Shown: positions 9,058 through 18,900 of the stretch, piece after piece
Layout: each line of letters begins with the position of its first letter
Numbering within the stretch: position 1 is the first letter of the stretch
NCBI GenBank assembly: GCA_963695135.1
Contig: CAVOGA010000002.1
Coordinates: 248,001-312,000 of the forward strand
DNA from: Marinihelvus sp963695135
GTDB lineage: Bacteria; Pseudomonadota; Gammaproteobacteria; Xanthomonadales; SZUA-36
Direction of reading: 5' to 3'
DNA length: 64,000 bases
Notes under the pieces: generated by a model
Seen by the model: the letters and a program-made list of their open reading frames with translations, nothing else
Database searches by the model: none
Told to the model about the DNA's origin: nothing
Program-made: the position numbers and the translations under genes

Positions 9058-10455
9058 ATGAGTGAACAGCACGATAACGCCACCCGAACCGAGCGCGACA
9101 GCATGGGAGAACTGCAGGTGCCTGCCTGGGCCCTGTGGGGCGCCCAGACCCAGCGGGCCGTGGAGAATTTTCCCATCAGCGGCCTGCCCATGCCCCGGCC
9201 CTTCATCCGGGCCCTGGGGCTGATCAAGGAGGCCGCGGCGAGGGTAAACCGTGACCTGGGCCTGCTCGACGAGAAGCGCAGCGCGGCGATCATCGCCGCT
9301 TCCCGGCGCGTGGCCAGCGGCGAGTTCGACAAACACTTTCCCATCGATGTGTTTCAGACCGGCTCGGGCACCAGCTCGAACATGAACGCCAACGAGGTGA
9401 TTGCCCACCTGGCTTCCGCCGACGGCACGGTCGATGTTCACCCGAATGATCATGTGAACATGGGGCAGAGCTCCAACGACGTGATTCCCACCGCAATCCA
9501 GGTCAGCGCCTGCCTGGTGGCCAGCGAAGAGCTGCTGCCGGCCATGACCCATTTGCGTGGCGTGATGGACGGCAAGGCCCGCGCCCTGGAAGAAGTGGTC
9601 AAGACCGGCCGCACGCATCTGATGGATGCGATGCCGGTGACCTTCGGCCAGGAAATCGGCGCCTGGAGCGCCCAGGTGGACTCCGGTATGCGGCGCGTCA
9701 AGAGCGCGCTGAAGCGGGTTCGCCAGCTCCCACTCGGCGGTACAGCGGTGGGTACCGGAATCAACGCGCACCCGGATTTCGGCCCGCTGGTGGCCCGGGC
9801 CCTGCGGGAATCCAGCGGCTTTCGGTTTAAATCATCGAAAAATTACTTCGAGGGGATTTCCTCGCAGGATGCGGCCGTGGAGCTCTCGGGACAGCTGAAA
9901 ACCTACGCCTGCAGCCTGATGAAAATCGCCAACGACCTTCGCCTGATGAATTCCGGCCCCCTCGCCGGTATCGGTGATATCGAGTTGCCCGCCCTGCAGC
10001 CGGGCTCTTCGATCATGCCCGGCAAGGTGAATCCGGTCATTCCCGAGGCCACCTGCATGGTCTGCGCCCAGGTGATTGGCAACGATGCGGCCGTTACCGT
10101 GGGCGGCCAGGCCGGAAATTTCCAGCTCAACGTGATGTTGCCCATGGTGGCCCGTAACCTGCTGGAAAGCCTGGGCATACTCTCCACCATCAGTCGCGCC
10201 CTGGCTGACTCGGCCATCCGGGACTTCACCGTGCGCGAGGACCGCATCCAGGGCGCGCTGGAGCGTAACCCGATCCTGGTTACCGCGCTGAACCCGGTCA
10301 TTGGCTATGAGCTCGGCGCTGCAACCGCCAAGCAAGCCTACAAGGAGGGTCGGCCGATCCTGGATGTCGCGCTGGAAACCACGGACCTTGACGAGGCCAA
10401 GCTGCGCGAGTTGCTCGATCCGCTGGAACTGACGCGCGGCGGCATCAAGGAATAA
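9058..10455 (+). CDS. fumC: Class II fumarate hydratase
   Basis: 465-residue homotetrameric, iron-independent fumarase that interconverts fumarate and malate. Conserved blocks are WGAQTQRAVENFPISG, FQTGSGTSSNMNANEVIA, HPNDHVNMGQSSNDVIPTA, the catalytic histidine in GRTHLMDAMPVTFGQE and the signature GSSIMPGKVNPVIPEA. These separate FumC from the related aspartase and argininosuccinate lyase. A TTG codon precedes the ATG; I prefer the ATG at 9058 because a GGAG Shine-Dalgarno (9044-9047) is well spaced for it. It ends just before a strong hairpin shared with the convergent ABC operon. The large open frame on the opposite strand is a GC-rich shadow. Confidence 0.97.
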   Translation: MSEQHDNATRTERDSMGELQVPAWALWGAQTQRAVENFPISGLPMPRPFIRALGLIKEAAARVNRDLGLLDEKRSAAIIAASRRVASGEFDKHFPIDVFQTGSGTSSNMNANEVIAHLASADGTVDVHPNDHVNMGQSSNDVIPTAIQVSACLVASEELLPAMTHLRGVMDGKARALEEVVKTGRTHLMDAMPVTFGQEIGAWSAQVDSGMRRVKSALKRVRQLPLGGTAVGTGINAHPDFGPLVARALRESSGFRFKSSKNYFEGISSQDAAVELSGQLKTYACSLMKIANDLRLMNSGPLAGIGDIELPALQPGSSIMPGKVNPVIPEATCMVCAQVIGNDAAVTVGGQAGNFQLNVMLPMVARNLLESLGILSTISRALADSAIRDFTVREDRIQGALERNPILVTALNPVIGYELGAATAKQAYKEGRPILDVALETTDLDEAKLRELLDPLELTRGGIKE

Positions 10456-10470
10456 ATCAGGGCAGGGTGA

Positions 10471-10497
10471 CGGCCGGCCCCGGGAACGGGCCGGCCG
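10471..10497. terminator. Hairpin between convergent fumC and the ABC permease gene
   Basis: Perfect 10-bp inverted repeat (CGGCCGGCCC / GGGCCGGCCG) around a 7-base loop, right after the fumC stop and just beyond the stop of the convergent permease gene. The adjacent T-run is short, so it is either a weak intrinsic terminator or a bidirectional RNA 3'-end stabiliser. Confidence 0.55.
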
Positions 10498-10509
10498 CTG
10501 TTAAAACCA

Positions 10510-11460
10510 TCAGTTGTCGGTGGCGCGGGTGCGGAACCACAGGGCGCCGGCCAGGAAGACCACGGCGACCGCGAGACCGACCAGCATCTGCTGGCTGAAC
10601 AGGCGGTCGAGCATATTGCCCAGGGTGACGGCGCTGTCGAAATCTTCCGTCAGGGGAACCCCGAGGCTGACAATGACCTTATCCGGGCCTTCATCTGCGG
10701 ACAGGATCAGCGGGCTGTTGGCAAACCACTTGCCGATGATGCCGAACAGGTTCCCGCTGAACGTGAAGGTTTCCAGGAACTTGATCCACACCTGCAGCAC
10801 GGCGACAACGATGGGCGGGAGCACCGCGAACAGCAGCGGGATACGCGGCGCAAAAGCCGATACGAGCAGCAGCCAGCCATAAACGGGCAAGGCCCAGACC
10901 GAATGGGCGAGCCACGAGGCCAGCACAAAAAACCAGGCTTTGACCGGTTGGCCCAGGGCCAGAAAAAGGGTCCAGGGGTTCTCACCCGCGTACATGACCA
11001 GCGCAGAGGCAATCAGCAGCGTGATGATTTGCGTGGCGACATAGACCACCCAGAAAATCAGCGGGGCGACCACCATGGCCGTGATCAGTTTCGACAGCAG
11101 CGTCATCGTGTCGGAAGCGGGCAGTGATTTCCAGAACAGGATGGAACGGTCTTTCCGGTCATCGTAGAGCGCGCCCAGCAGATAGAAAAATATCACCACG
11201 CCGAGGGTGATGGTAAACAGCAGGGAGCCGCCCAGCAGGTTGCTGGAATACATGATGGCGCCGCGGGTTTCCGCCGGCACTTCGGCCAGCGCGCGCACCG
11301 CCTCCTTGAAGCTGTACAGGTTGTTGTCGAAGTGCACCGTCGTGAAAATGGTCATCAGCGCGCCGATGATGTACAGCGTGCCAATCACGATGGGCGTTGT
11401 TCTCAGGGCCCCGCGGTTTTCCCAGAATTCGCGCTGGATCAGCGCCAGCAGCCGGTTCAT
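10510..11460 (-). CDS. ABC-2 type transporter permease
   Basis: 316-residue integral membrane protein with about six hydrophobic segments (for example TTPIVIGTLYIIGALMTIFT near the N-terminus, SLLFTITLGVVIFFYLLGAL, and a C-terminal MLVGLAVAVVFLAGALWF). The charged stretch DDRKDRSILFWKSLPASD after the second segment is common in ABC-2 permeases of the YtrC/NatB class. It overlaps the ATPase gene by four bases (ATGA), so the two proteins are surely made together. The substrate is unknown; relatives under YtrA regulators are linked to cell-envelope stress or antibiotic response in other bacteria, which is only a hint here. Confidence 0.85.
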   Translation of the reverse strand: MNRLLALIQREFWENRGALRTTPIVIGTLYIIGALMTIFTTVHFDNNLYSFKEAVRALAEVPAETRGAIMYSSNLLGGSLLFTITLGVVIFFYLLGALYDDRKDRSILFWKSLPASDTMTLLSKLITAMVVAPLIFWVVYVATQIITLLIASALVMYAGENPWTLFLALGQPVKAWFFVLASWLAHSVWALPVYGWLLLVSAFAPRIPLLFAVLPPIVVAVLQVWIKFLETFTFSGNLFGIIGKWFANSPLILSADEGPDKVIVSLGVPLTEDFDSAVTLGNMLDRLFSQQMLVGLAVAVVFLAGALWFRTRATDN

Positions 11461-12326
11461 GCAGCTTCTCCCTGGCTCATGGTGGCCACAAACAGGTCGG
11501 CCACGCTGGGCGTGTGCAGTTCCCCGAGCGCTTTGAGCTGTTGCCGGTCGGCATTTTTAAACAGAAAAATATGCCGGCCCATGAGCACCCGCTCAAACAG
11601 CGGACCGAGGGCGCGGGCCGCGTCGGCCTGGTCCGTGCGCACCATCAATTCCGTATAGTCCTCCTGCACCTTTTCCATGCTGCAGTCCAGCGCAATGCGC
11701 CCATCCTGGATAAAGATCAGGTCGCTGAGGATGTGTTCCACCTCCTCGACCTGGTGGGTGGTGATGAGGATGGTTCGTTCTTCGTCGAAGTAGTCATTCA
11801 GCAAGTTGGTATAGAAGGACTTCCGGTACAGGATATCGAGGCCCAGGGTGGGCTCATCCAGCACCAGCAGGCGCGCATCGATCGCCATGACGATGGCCAG
11901 GTGCAGTTGCACGACCATGCCCTTGGACAGCTGTTTGACCTTGTGTTGCTGGGTGATCTTCGTCTCGGCGAGGTAGCGCAGGCATTTTTCCCGCGAAAAG
12001 CGCGGATGAATTTTTTCCGTCAGCTCGATCAGCTCATGGACCCGAATCCAGCGGGGCAGGACCGCGACGTCGGCGATAAAGCAGACATCCTCCATAAGCG
12101 ACGCGCGCTCCTTCGAGGGGTCTTTACCGAGCACTTTCAATTCGCCATCAAAATTGGCCAGTCCCAGCATCGCCTTCAGCGCCGATGTCTTGCCGGCGCC
12201 ATTGGGTCCGATCAGCCCGACAATACGGCCCGTGGGAATGGTCAGGTTGATGTGGTCCACGGCCACGGAACGGCCGTATCGCTTGGTCAGGCCACGGGCT
12301 TCGATCACGTTAGTCATCGCTGTCAT
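11457..12326 (-). CDS. ABC transporter ATP-binding protein
   Basis: 289-residue nucleotide-binding subunit. Walker A is GPNGAGKT (around residues 40-47), the signature is the divergent LSKGM, Walker B is LLVLDEPTLGLD, and the switch histidine is in LITTHQVEEVEH. This is the CcmA/YtrB-like subfamily that pairs with ABC-2 permeases. It sits between the GntR regulator, whose 3' end it overlaps by 17 bases, and the permease (4-base overlap). A second ATG nine bases downstream would shorten it by three residues. Probably expressed only when the regulator releases the operator upstream of the operon. Confidence 0.9.
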   Translation of the reverse strand: MTAMTNVIEARGLTKRYGRSVAVDHINLTIPTGRIVGLIGPNGAGKTSALKAMLGLANFDGELKVLGKDPSKERASLMEDVCFIADVAVLPRWIRVHELIELTEKIHPRFSREKCLRYLAETKITQQHKVKQLSKGMVVQLHLAIVMAIDARLLVLDEPTLGLDILYRKSFYTNLLNDYFDEERTILITTHQVEEVEHILSDLIFIQDGRIALDCSMEKVQEDYTELMVRTDQADAARALGPLFERVLMGRHIFLFKNADRQQLKALGELHTPSVADLFVATMSQGEAA

Positions 12327-12687
12327 TCTCCTTGTGCGCGATTTGTCCGGGCAGATCCGCCAGCTGCAGTCCCAGCTGCGTGATCCGCTCCAGCATTGCT
12401 GGCCATTCTTCTTCGATGAATTTGCGGCGCTCGCTGTCGATCAGCTGCTGCCGTGCGCCTTCGCACACAAACATGCCCAGTCCGCGACGTTTCTCCACCA
12501 GTCCCTCGTCGACCAGGGCCTGGTAGGACTTGGATACGGTGATGGGGTTGAGCTGGAAATCCGAGGCAACCGTCCGCACCGAGGGCAGGGCATCGCCCTC
12601 CGCCAGGGTGCCGTCCAGGATCATCGCGATGGTGCGATCTTTCAATTGCCAGTAAATCGGCTGACTGTCATTCCACTGGGTGACCAT
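12310..12687 (-). CDS. GntR-family transcriptional regulator, YtrA subfamily
   Basis: 125 residues. The N-terminal winged helix (about 10-75) contains IYWQLKDRTIAMILDGTL and LPSVRTVASDFQLNPITVS, with the recognition helix around TVSKSYQALVDEGL. The short C-terminal part of about 50 residues forms two helices, the layout that defines the YtrA subfamily (no large ligand-binding domain). It is followed by the ABC ATPase and permease, the classical YtrA arrangement. The operator candidate at 13004-13027 overlaps the operon's -10 box, so it is likely an autorepressor. The effector is unknown. Confidence 0.9.
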   Translation of the reverse strand: MVTQWNDSQPIYWQLKDRTIAMILDGTLAEGDALPSVRTVASDFQLNPITVSKSYQALVDEGLVEKRRGLGMFVCEGARQQLIDSERRKFIEEEWPAMLERITQLGLQLADLPGQIAHKENDSDD

Positions 12688-12695
12688 GCAACCGG

Positions 12696-12953
12696 TCAGC
12701 CGTGGCGGAACAGAAGGAATCGGGCGGTCAGCGGTTTTGCGCCTGTGGCGTCATCCGACGTCGGGTCGAGTTCAACTTTTTCCGTTGCAACCGGCATGAC
12801 CGTGCTGGGGGCAGTGTGGTTCGGCCTGATCAGGTCGTCGTGCAGCGCGTCGCGCATGACACTGCCGGCGGCCGTTACAGTCAGCACCAGGGCGACAGCC
12901 AGCGCCATACGGTCCGGAATTCGAAGCGAAACGCGTTTTCTGAGCTTGGCCAT
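12696..12953 (-). CDS. Small single-pass membrane protein, first gene of the YtrA operon
   Basis: 85-residue frame starting at the ATG at 12953, preceded by a good Shine-Dalgarno (AGAGGAAG). The first 14 residues are basic (KLRKRVSLRIPDR), followed by one hydrophobic segment, MALAVALVLTVTAAGSVM (about 15-32), and then a polar tail rich in Asp, Thr and Pro. It ends eight bases before the regulator's start, so it belongs to the same transcript. I recognise no family. It could be a signal-anchored sensor or accessory subunit of the ABC transporter. Reality as a gene rests on the ribosome site, the position and the membrane-protein-like composition. Confidence 0.6.
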   Translation of the reverse strand: MAKLRKRVSLRIPDRMALAVALVLTVTAAGSVMRDALHDDLIRPNHTAPSTVMPVATEKVELDPTSDDATGAKPLTARFLLFRHG

Positions 12954-13003
12954 GATTTCTTCCTCTGGTCTTTCGCGGCCGGTTGTGCCGGTCGGTGTAG
13001 TTA

Positions 13004-13027
13004 GGTGTTGTAGTGAAGTATAACACC
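13004..13027. promoter_or_regulatory. YtrA-type operator GGTG-N16-CACC
   Basis: The palindrome GGTGTT-N12-AACACC (13004-13009 and 13022-13027) has exactly the GGTG-N16-CACC form that I recall being reported for YtrA-like GntR regulators in xanthomonads. It overlaps the -10 box of the leftward promoter of the operon that encodes such a regulator, consistent with autorepression. Confidence 0.7.
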
Positions 13028-13044
13028 ATTCCCCGTCGTTGCAA
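13017..13044 (-). promoter_or_regulatory. Sigma-70 promoter of the YtrA/ABC operon
   Basis: On the minus strand: TTGCAA (13039-13044), a 16-base spacer, then TATACT (13017-13022). The -10 sits inside the GGTG-N16-CACC palindrome. The start codon of the first operon gene is about 65 bases downstream. Confidence 0.6.
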
Positions 13045-13180
13045 GTCCCGTGCAAGGCTCCGGGCAGAATCTTGTTAAAGGTTTCTTCCCTTGCTACGGC
13101 TCACCGGGTCTAGGACAATGCGGCACGGATTAAACATCACTGACTAAAAACCACTGGTTAAATACAGGAGTACTCCACTC

Positions 13181-13867
13181 ATGAAAGCATGGGCATCTGC
13201 CGCTTCGGCAGCCCTGTTACTGGTCGGCGCCGCCGGCGTCCAGGCCCAGGAACTGGATACGAAGGAAAAAGAGCTGAGCTATATGTTCGGCATGGACATT
13301 GGCAGCTCGCTGAAGGCGCAGGAAGAAGGCCTGAATCTTGACGTGCTGTTTGACGGCATTCGCGCCGTGTACGAGGGCACGGAAACGGCCCTGACCGCAG
13401 AACAAGCCGCGGCGGTGCGCCAGGCTTACATCATGCAGCGCCAGGAAGCCCAGGCGGCTGCCCAGGCAGCAATTGCCACTGAAAACCTCGCCCTGGCCGA
13501 AGCCTTTCTCGCTGAGAATGCCGGCATGGACGGCGTGATCACGACTGACTCCGGTCTCCAGTACCAGGTGATTGCCGAGGGTGACGGCCCGATGCCCGGT
13601 CCTTCTGACACGGTTTCGGTTCACTACCGGGGCTCGCTGCCGGACGGAACCGAGTTCGACAGTTCCTATTCCCGCGGTCAGCCGCTCTCCATCGGCGTAG
13701 GCCAGGTTATTCCCGGCTGGACGGAAGGTCTGCAGATGATGCCGGTGGGCAGTAAGTTCATGTTCTTCATTCCGCCGGAGCTTGGCTATGGCGAATCCGG
13801 CGGTGGCCCGATTCCGCCCAACTCGGCGTTGATTTTCGAGGTCGAGCTGCTGGATATCGAAGGCTGA
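13181..13867 (+). CDS. Exported FKBP-type peptidyl-prolyl cis-trans isomerase
   Basis: 228 residues. A Sec signal peptide covers about 1-23 (hydrophobic AASAALLLVGAAG, then AQA-type cleavage region). The FKBP N-terminal dimerisation domain (about 24-115) contains LSYMFGMDIGSSL and a helical Ala/Gln-rich segment. The C-terminal FKBP domain (about 125-226) has VHYRGSLPDGTEFDSSYSRG and VIPGWTEGLQMMPVGSKFMF, with the aromatic pocket residues in place. It resembles FkpA/FklB/Mip proteins, periplasmic folding helpers. It is a single gene, divergent from the YtrA operon; a hairpin follows at 13905. Confidence 0.93.
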   Translation: MKAWASAASAALLLVGAAGVQAQELDTKEKELSYMFGMDIGSSLKAQEEGLNLDVLFDGIRAVYEGTETALTAEQAAAVRQAYIMQRQEAQAAAQAAIATENLALAEAFLAENAGMDGVITTDSGLQYQVIAEGDGPMPGPSDTVSVHYRGSLPDGTEFDSSYSRGQPLSIGVGQVIPGWTEGLQMMPVGSKFMFFIPPELGYGESGGGPIPPNSALIFEVELLDIEG

Positions 13868-13904
13868 GGCCGGTCCTCAAGCCTTGCATGAAGCGTTTTG
13901 CGAG

Positions 13905-13926
13905 CATCGGCCCTGCGGGGCCGATG
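13905..13926 (+). other. Hairpin between the FKBP gene and UDP-glucose dehydrogenase gene
   Basis: Perfect 9-bp inverted repeat CATCGGCCC / GGGCCGATG with a 4-base loop. No T-run follows, so it is not a standard terminator; it may stabilise the upstream mRNA 3' end. Confidence 0.4.
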
Positions 13927-13954
13927 TGCGTTAGGGCGCTGCAGGGGTAACGCA

Positions 13955-15278
13955 ATGCGTGTAGCGGTCATTGGCGGTGGTTACGTGGGCCTGGTGTCGG
14001 CAGCAGGGCTGTCGCAGGTCGGCCATCACGTCGTGTGCATGGACCTCGATGCGGCCCGCGTCGACGCGCTGCGGCGCGGGGAGATTCCCATCTACGAGCC
14101 CGGGCTTGCCCCCATGGTGCAGGAAAACCAGCGGGATGGCCGGCTGCGGTTCACCACCGATCTCGCGGAAGCGCTCGAGGATGCGGAGATTGTCCTGATC
14201 GCCGTCGGCACGCCCTGCCGGAGAGGACGGCGCCGCCGACCTCACGCATGTGCTCGCCGTTGCCGAGGCGATTGGTCAGCAGCTGACGAAACCGCTCCTG
14301 GTGGTGACCAAGTCTACGGTTCCGGTCGGGACCTGTGACCGGGTGCGCGCGACCATCCAGGCGCAACTCGATGAGCGTGGTCTGGACCTGGAGTTCGCGG
14401 TGGCGTCCAATCCGGAGTTTCTTGCCGAGGGTGTCGCCGTTTCCGACTTCATGCGGCCGGATCGTATTGTGATCGGCGTCGAGGATCCGGCTTCGGAGCA
14501 AAAGCTCCGTGAACTGTATGCCCCCTTCAACCGCAACCATGAAAAACTGCTCAGCATGGACATTCGTTCCTCCGAGCTGACCAAGTATGCGGCCAACGCG
14601 ATGCTGGCCACGCGCATCAGCACCATGAACGAGCTGGCCAACGTGGCCGAGGCAGTGGGCGCGGATATTGAAAAGGTTCGCCTGGGCATCGGCTCTGATC
14701 CACGTATCGGCTACTCCTTTATCTATCCGGGCGCCGGCTATGGCGGCAGTTGCTTTCCCAAGGACGTGCGGGCGCTGGCCCACACGGCCAGGGCCGCCGG
14801 CTACGAGGCTGAAATCATGGGCGCGGTGGAGTCGGTCAATTCGCGGCAGCGCCACAAGCTGTTTGAGCTGCTGTCCCGCCATGCGCAAGACCAGCTGGAA
14901 GGACTGACCGTCACGCTCTGGGGCCTGGCCTACAAACCCAATACGGATGATATCCGCGAGGCGCCGGCCCTGGTGCTGCTGGAGCGGCTGCTGGCGGCGG
15001 GTGTCAGGGTCCGCGCGCACGACCCGAAGGCGATGGAGGCGGTCCGGGAGCGCTTTGGCGCCCACGCTCAGCTGGAACTGGTCGATGACCCCTACGCGGC
15101 GGCGGTAGACGCCGACGCGCTGATCCTGGTGACCGAATGGCGGCAATACTGGGCGCCGGACTTTGCACGGCTGTCCGGGCTCATGCGGCAAGCGGTCATC
15201 ATTGACGGTCGAAATATCTGGCCCCCGGATGTGGTTCGGGCGCGTGGATTCACCTACTATTCCATCGGTCGCCCCTGA
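13955..15278 (+). CDS. ugd: UDP-glucose 6-dehydrogenase (frame break after residue ~86)
   Basis: Oxidises UDP-glucose to UDP-glucuronate with two NAD+, feeding exopolysaccharide or LPS precursors. The N-terminal Rossmann motif VIGGGYVGLVSAAGL, the central AANAMLATRISTMNELANVAE and the catalytic-cysteine block GAGYGGSCFPKDVRAL are all visible, followed by the C-terminal UDP-binding domain (LWGLAYKPNTDDIREAPAL). The reading frame breaks at about 14212-14220: skipping one base after the Gly-Thr-Pro codons restores an uninterrupted protein of 440 residues, the family length. I treat it as one intact gene with a sequence error. It is followed 55 bases later by a DUF2058 gene. Confidence 0.9.
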
Positions 15279-15333
15279 GGGGACCGGAACCGTTTTGCGG
15301 CCCCTTTGAGGCCCCCTGATCCTGTACTGAACC

Positions 15334-15885
15334 ATGAGTGATTCCCTGCAAGACCAGCTGCTGGCCCTGGGCCTGGCCAAGGAAAAGCCCAAGCCGGCCG
15401 GCAAAAAGCGCAAGCCCCGGGCCCGGCAAGGCCGCGGCAGTAGCGACGGGCGTGCCAAGCGTCCGGCAAGCCATGCCGGTGGGGAAATTTCGCTTGATGC
15501 GGCGTACCGCGCGCGGCAGAAAGAGGAAAAGACCAGCGCCGAAGCGGCCCGGGCGGAAAAACGCGCCCTGGACCTGGAGCGCCGGCGGGTCAACACGGAA
15601 ATTGAAAAACTGCTCAAGGACCAGGCGCTGAACGACCGCGAGGGCGCCTTGAAACGGAATTTTCTCTACAAGGGAAAAATCCGCAGCGTGCGCGTCAACG
15701 AGGCGCAGCTGAAGCTGCTCAACGAGGGCGCGCTGGCGCTGGTGTTCCTGCGCGGTGATTACCTGGTGGTGAAGCCGGAACTGGCGGAACAGGTCCGGCA
15801 GCTGTCACCGGAACACATCCCCGACCTGGGTGGTGATGCCCCGGAAGAAGAAGAGTTTCCCGTGCCGGACGACATTATCTGGTAG
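15334..15885 (+). CDS. DUF2058 (YaiL-like) protein
   Basis: 183 residues, highly charged. The N-terminus SLQDQLLALGLAKEKPKPA is characteristic of YaiL/DUF2058 proteins. It is followed by a long Lys/Arg/Glu-rich helix likely to be coiled coil (about 55-105) and a compact C-terminal domain containing LYKGKIRSVRVNEAQLKLL and a beta-rich region. Family members are small, probably nucleic-acid-associated cytosolic proteins without an established reaction. It runs convergent with metH, with only 31 bases between the stops. Function is unassigned; the family call is based on the N- and C-terminal blocks. Confidence 0.8.
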   Translation: MSDSLQDQLLALGLAKEKPKPAGKKRKPRARQGRGSSDGRAKRPASHAGGEISLDAAYRARQKEEKTSAEAARAEKRALDLERRRVNTEIEKLLKDQALNDREGALKRNFLYKGKIRSVRVNEAQLKLLNEGALALVFLRGDYLVVKPELAEQVRQLSPEHIPDLGGDAPEEEEFPVPDDIIW

Positions 15886-15916
15886 CCATCCGGTCCCCGG
15901 CGGGCTGCCGGCCGGT

Positions 15917-18900
15917 TCAGCCCGTGTTGGCGGGCAGCAGGCGCAACACCTCCTCCCGCGACATGCCCTTGCGTTCCGCGTAATCCAGCACCTGGTCCTC
16001 CAGGATGTCCCCGAGAACGAAGTACTGGCTCTGCGGGTGCGCAAAGTAGTAACCGCTGACGGATGCGGCCGGCAGCATGGCGTAGCCCCCGGTCAGCGTC
16101 ATGCGGCTGTTGGATTCCGCATCCAGCAGGTCGAACAGCTTGCGCTTCTCGCTGTGTTCCGGGCAGGCGGGATAGCCGGGGGCAGGCCGGATACCGGTGT
16201 AATCCTCCCGGATCAGTTCCTCGGTGTTCAGCGCCTCGTCCGGGGCATAGCCCCAGGTGTTGCGCCGCACCCGCTGGTGCATGGCCTCGGCCAGCGCCTC
16301 GGCAAGCCGGTCGGCAAGGGCCTTGAGAAGGATCGAGCCGTAGTCGTCATGGGCCGCCTCCAGCGCATTGACGTGTGGTTCGATGCCGAGCCCCGCGGTC
16401 ACCGCAAACAAGCCGATATGGTCCTCGATGCCGCTGCTGCGCGGTGCAATGAAATCCGCCAGGCACAGCTGCGGCTTGCCCCCGGCTTTGGCTTTTTGCT
16501 GACGCAGGAAACACAGGCGCTCGCGGACCGTGCTGCGTGATTCGTCCGTATAGATCAACACGTCATCACCGGCGGACGCGGCGGGAAACAGGCCGACCGT
16601 GGCGCGGGCTTCCAGCCATTCCTCCGCGATGATCCGCTCCAGCATGTTTTGCGCATCATCAAAGAGGCTGCGCGCCGTGGGGCCTTTCTCCGGGTCATCG
16701 AGAATGTCGGGAAAGCGTCCGGACAATTCCCAGGACTGGAAGAAGGGCGTCCAGTCGATAAACGGCACCAGGTCGCGCAGCGGAACCTTCTCGAACACGC
16801 TGATTCCGGGCCGGGCCGGCGCCACCGGGCGGTAGGTATCCCAGTCCGGGCGGAAGGCGTTGTCCCTGGCCGCTTGCAGCGACACCGGGGCTTGCCGCGA
16901 GCTGCCCGCCGCACGCCGCTGGCGCAGCTGTTCATAGTTCGCCGCCGTCTCATCCTGAAAGGACTTGCGGGCTGCCGGGTCTACCAGGCGCCGCGTTACG
17001 CCAACGGCGCGGGAGGCATCCTTGACCCAGAACACGCCCTGATCGTATTCCGGCTCAATGCGCAGCGCGGTGTGGGTGGGTGAGGTGGTTGCGCCGCCGA
17101 TCATCAGTGGCAGGTTCATGCCCCGGCGTTGCATCTCGGCGGCGACCAGGCGCATTTCTTCCAGCGAGGGCGTGATCAGGCCGGACAGGCCAATCACATC
17201 CACGTCCTGTTCGATGGCCGTGTCCAGGATCTTGTCCGCAGGCACCATGACACCCAGGTCAATGACCTCGAAGTTGTTGCAGCGCAGGACCACGCCAACA
17301 ATGTTTTTGCCGATATCGTGCACGTCGCCTTTGACGGTCGCCATGAGCACCCGGGGCGGTTTGCCACCGGCCTCGTTGGCCTGCTTTTCCTGTTCGATGT
17401 AGGGCACCAGCACCGCGACGGCCTGTTTCATGACGCGGGCGCTCTTGACCACCTGGGGGAGAAACATCTTGCCGCTGGCAAACAGGTCGCCGACCACGTT
17501 CATGCCGTCCATCAGCGGGCCCTCGATCACATGCAGGGCGCGCTCCGCGCCTTGCCGCGCCTCTTCCGTGTCGACCTCGATGAAGGCGGTGATGCCTTTG
17601 ACCAGCGCGTGGCGCAGGCGCTCTGCCACCGGCAGTTCCCGCCAGCTTTCGGCCTCTTCCTCGCTGTCCCGGTCGCCCTGGAAGCCCTGGGCAATGGTCA
17701 GCAGCCGGTCAGCCGCATCCGCGCGCCGGTCAAGGACTACGTCCTCCACGGCGTCGCGCAGCGCCGGATCAATCTCGTCGAACACTTCGAGCTGACCGGC
17801 GTTGACGATGCCCATGTCCATGCCGGCGCGGATGGCGTGGTACAGGAACACCGAGTGGATGGCTTCCCGCACCCGGTTCTGTCCCCGGAAGGAGAAGGAA
17901 ATATTGCTCACCCCGCCGGACATCATGGCGCCGGGGCAGTCCGCCTTGATCCGGCTGGTCGCCTCGATGAAATCCAGACCGTAGCGGTTGTGCTCCGGGA
18001 TACCGGTCGCAATGGCAAAAATATTCGGATCGAAAATGATGTCTTCCGGCGGAAAGCCGACGGTTTCCGTGAGCAGTTTCCAGGCGCGCCGGCAAATGGC
18101 GACGCGCCGCTCCAGGCTGTCCGCCTGGCCCTGTTCATCAAAGGCCATGACGATCACCGCGGCTCCGTAGCGCAGGATACGGCCGGCCTGTTCGATGAAC
18201 GGCGCCTCGCCCTCCTTGAGACTGATCGAATTGACCACGCCCTTGCCCTGCAGGCAGGCGAGACCTGCCTCGAGTACGTCCCAGCGGGATGAGTCGACCA
18301 TGACGGGCACCCGTGCGATGTCCGGTTCGGATGCGATCTGGTTCAGAAAACGAACCATGACCGCCTCGCTGTCGAGCAGGCCCTCGTCCATGTTCACATC
18401 AATAATCTGTGCGCCGTTGTCGACCTGGTCGCGGGCAATGTCCACCGCGGTCTCGAAATCGTCGGCCTCGATCAGCCGCCGGAAACGTGCTGAGCCGGTC
18501 ACGTTGGTGCGCTCACCGACATTGATGAAGTTCATTTCCGGCGTGATGTTGAAGGCTTCCAGTCCGGCCAGCCGGCAGATGGCGGACGGGACAGGAATGG
18601 GCCGCGGCGCCTGGTCCGCCACTGCCTGCACGATCGCCCGGAGATGGGCTGGCGTGGTGCCGCAGCAGCCGCCGACCATGTTCACCAGCCCGGCGGCGGC
18701 GAATTCGCCAATGACCTTCGCCATGTGCTCCGGCGTGTCGTCGTACTCGCCCAGTTCGTTCGGCAGGCCCGCATTGGGATGGACGCTGACCGGGCAGCCG
18801 GCAACGCGGGACAGTTCCTGGATCCAGGGGCGCAGCTCGCGGGCGCCCAGGGCGCAGTTCAGGCCGACCACCAGGGGCCGTGCATGGCGGATCGAGTTCC

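Noticed and set aside
8911..9771. 286-residue open frame on the minus strand
   Set aside because: Antisense to fumC and the purB-fumC gap; His/Gly-rich shadow composition typical of GC-rich genes.
14151..15617. 488-residue open frame on the minus strand
   Set aside because: Antisense to the UDP-glucose dehydrogenase gene, with no conserved motif.
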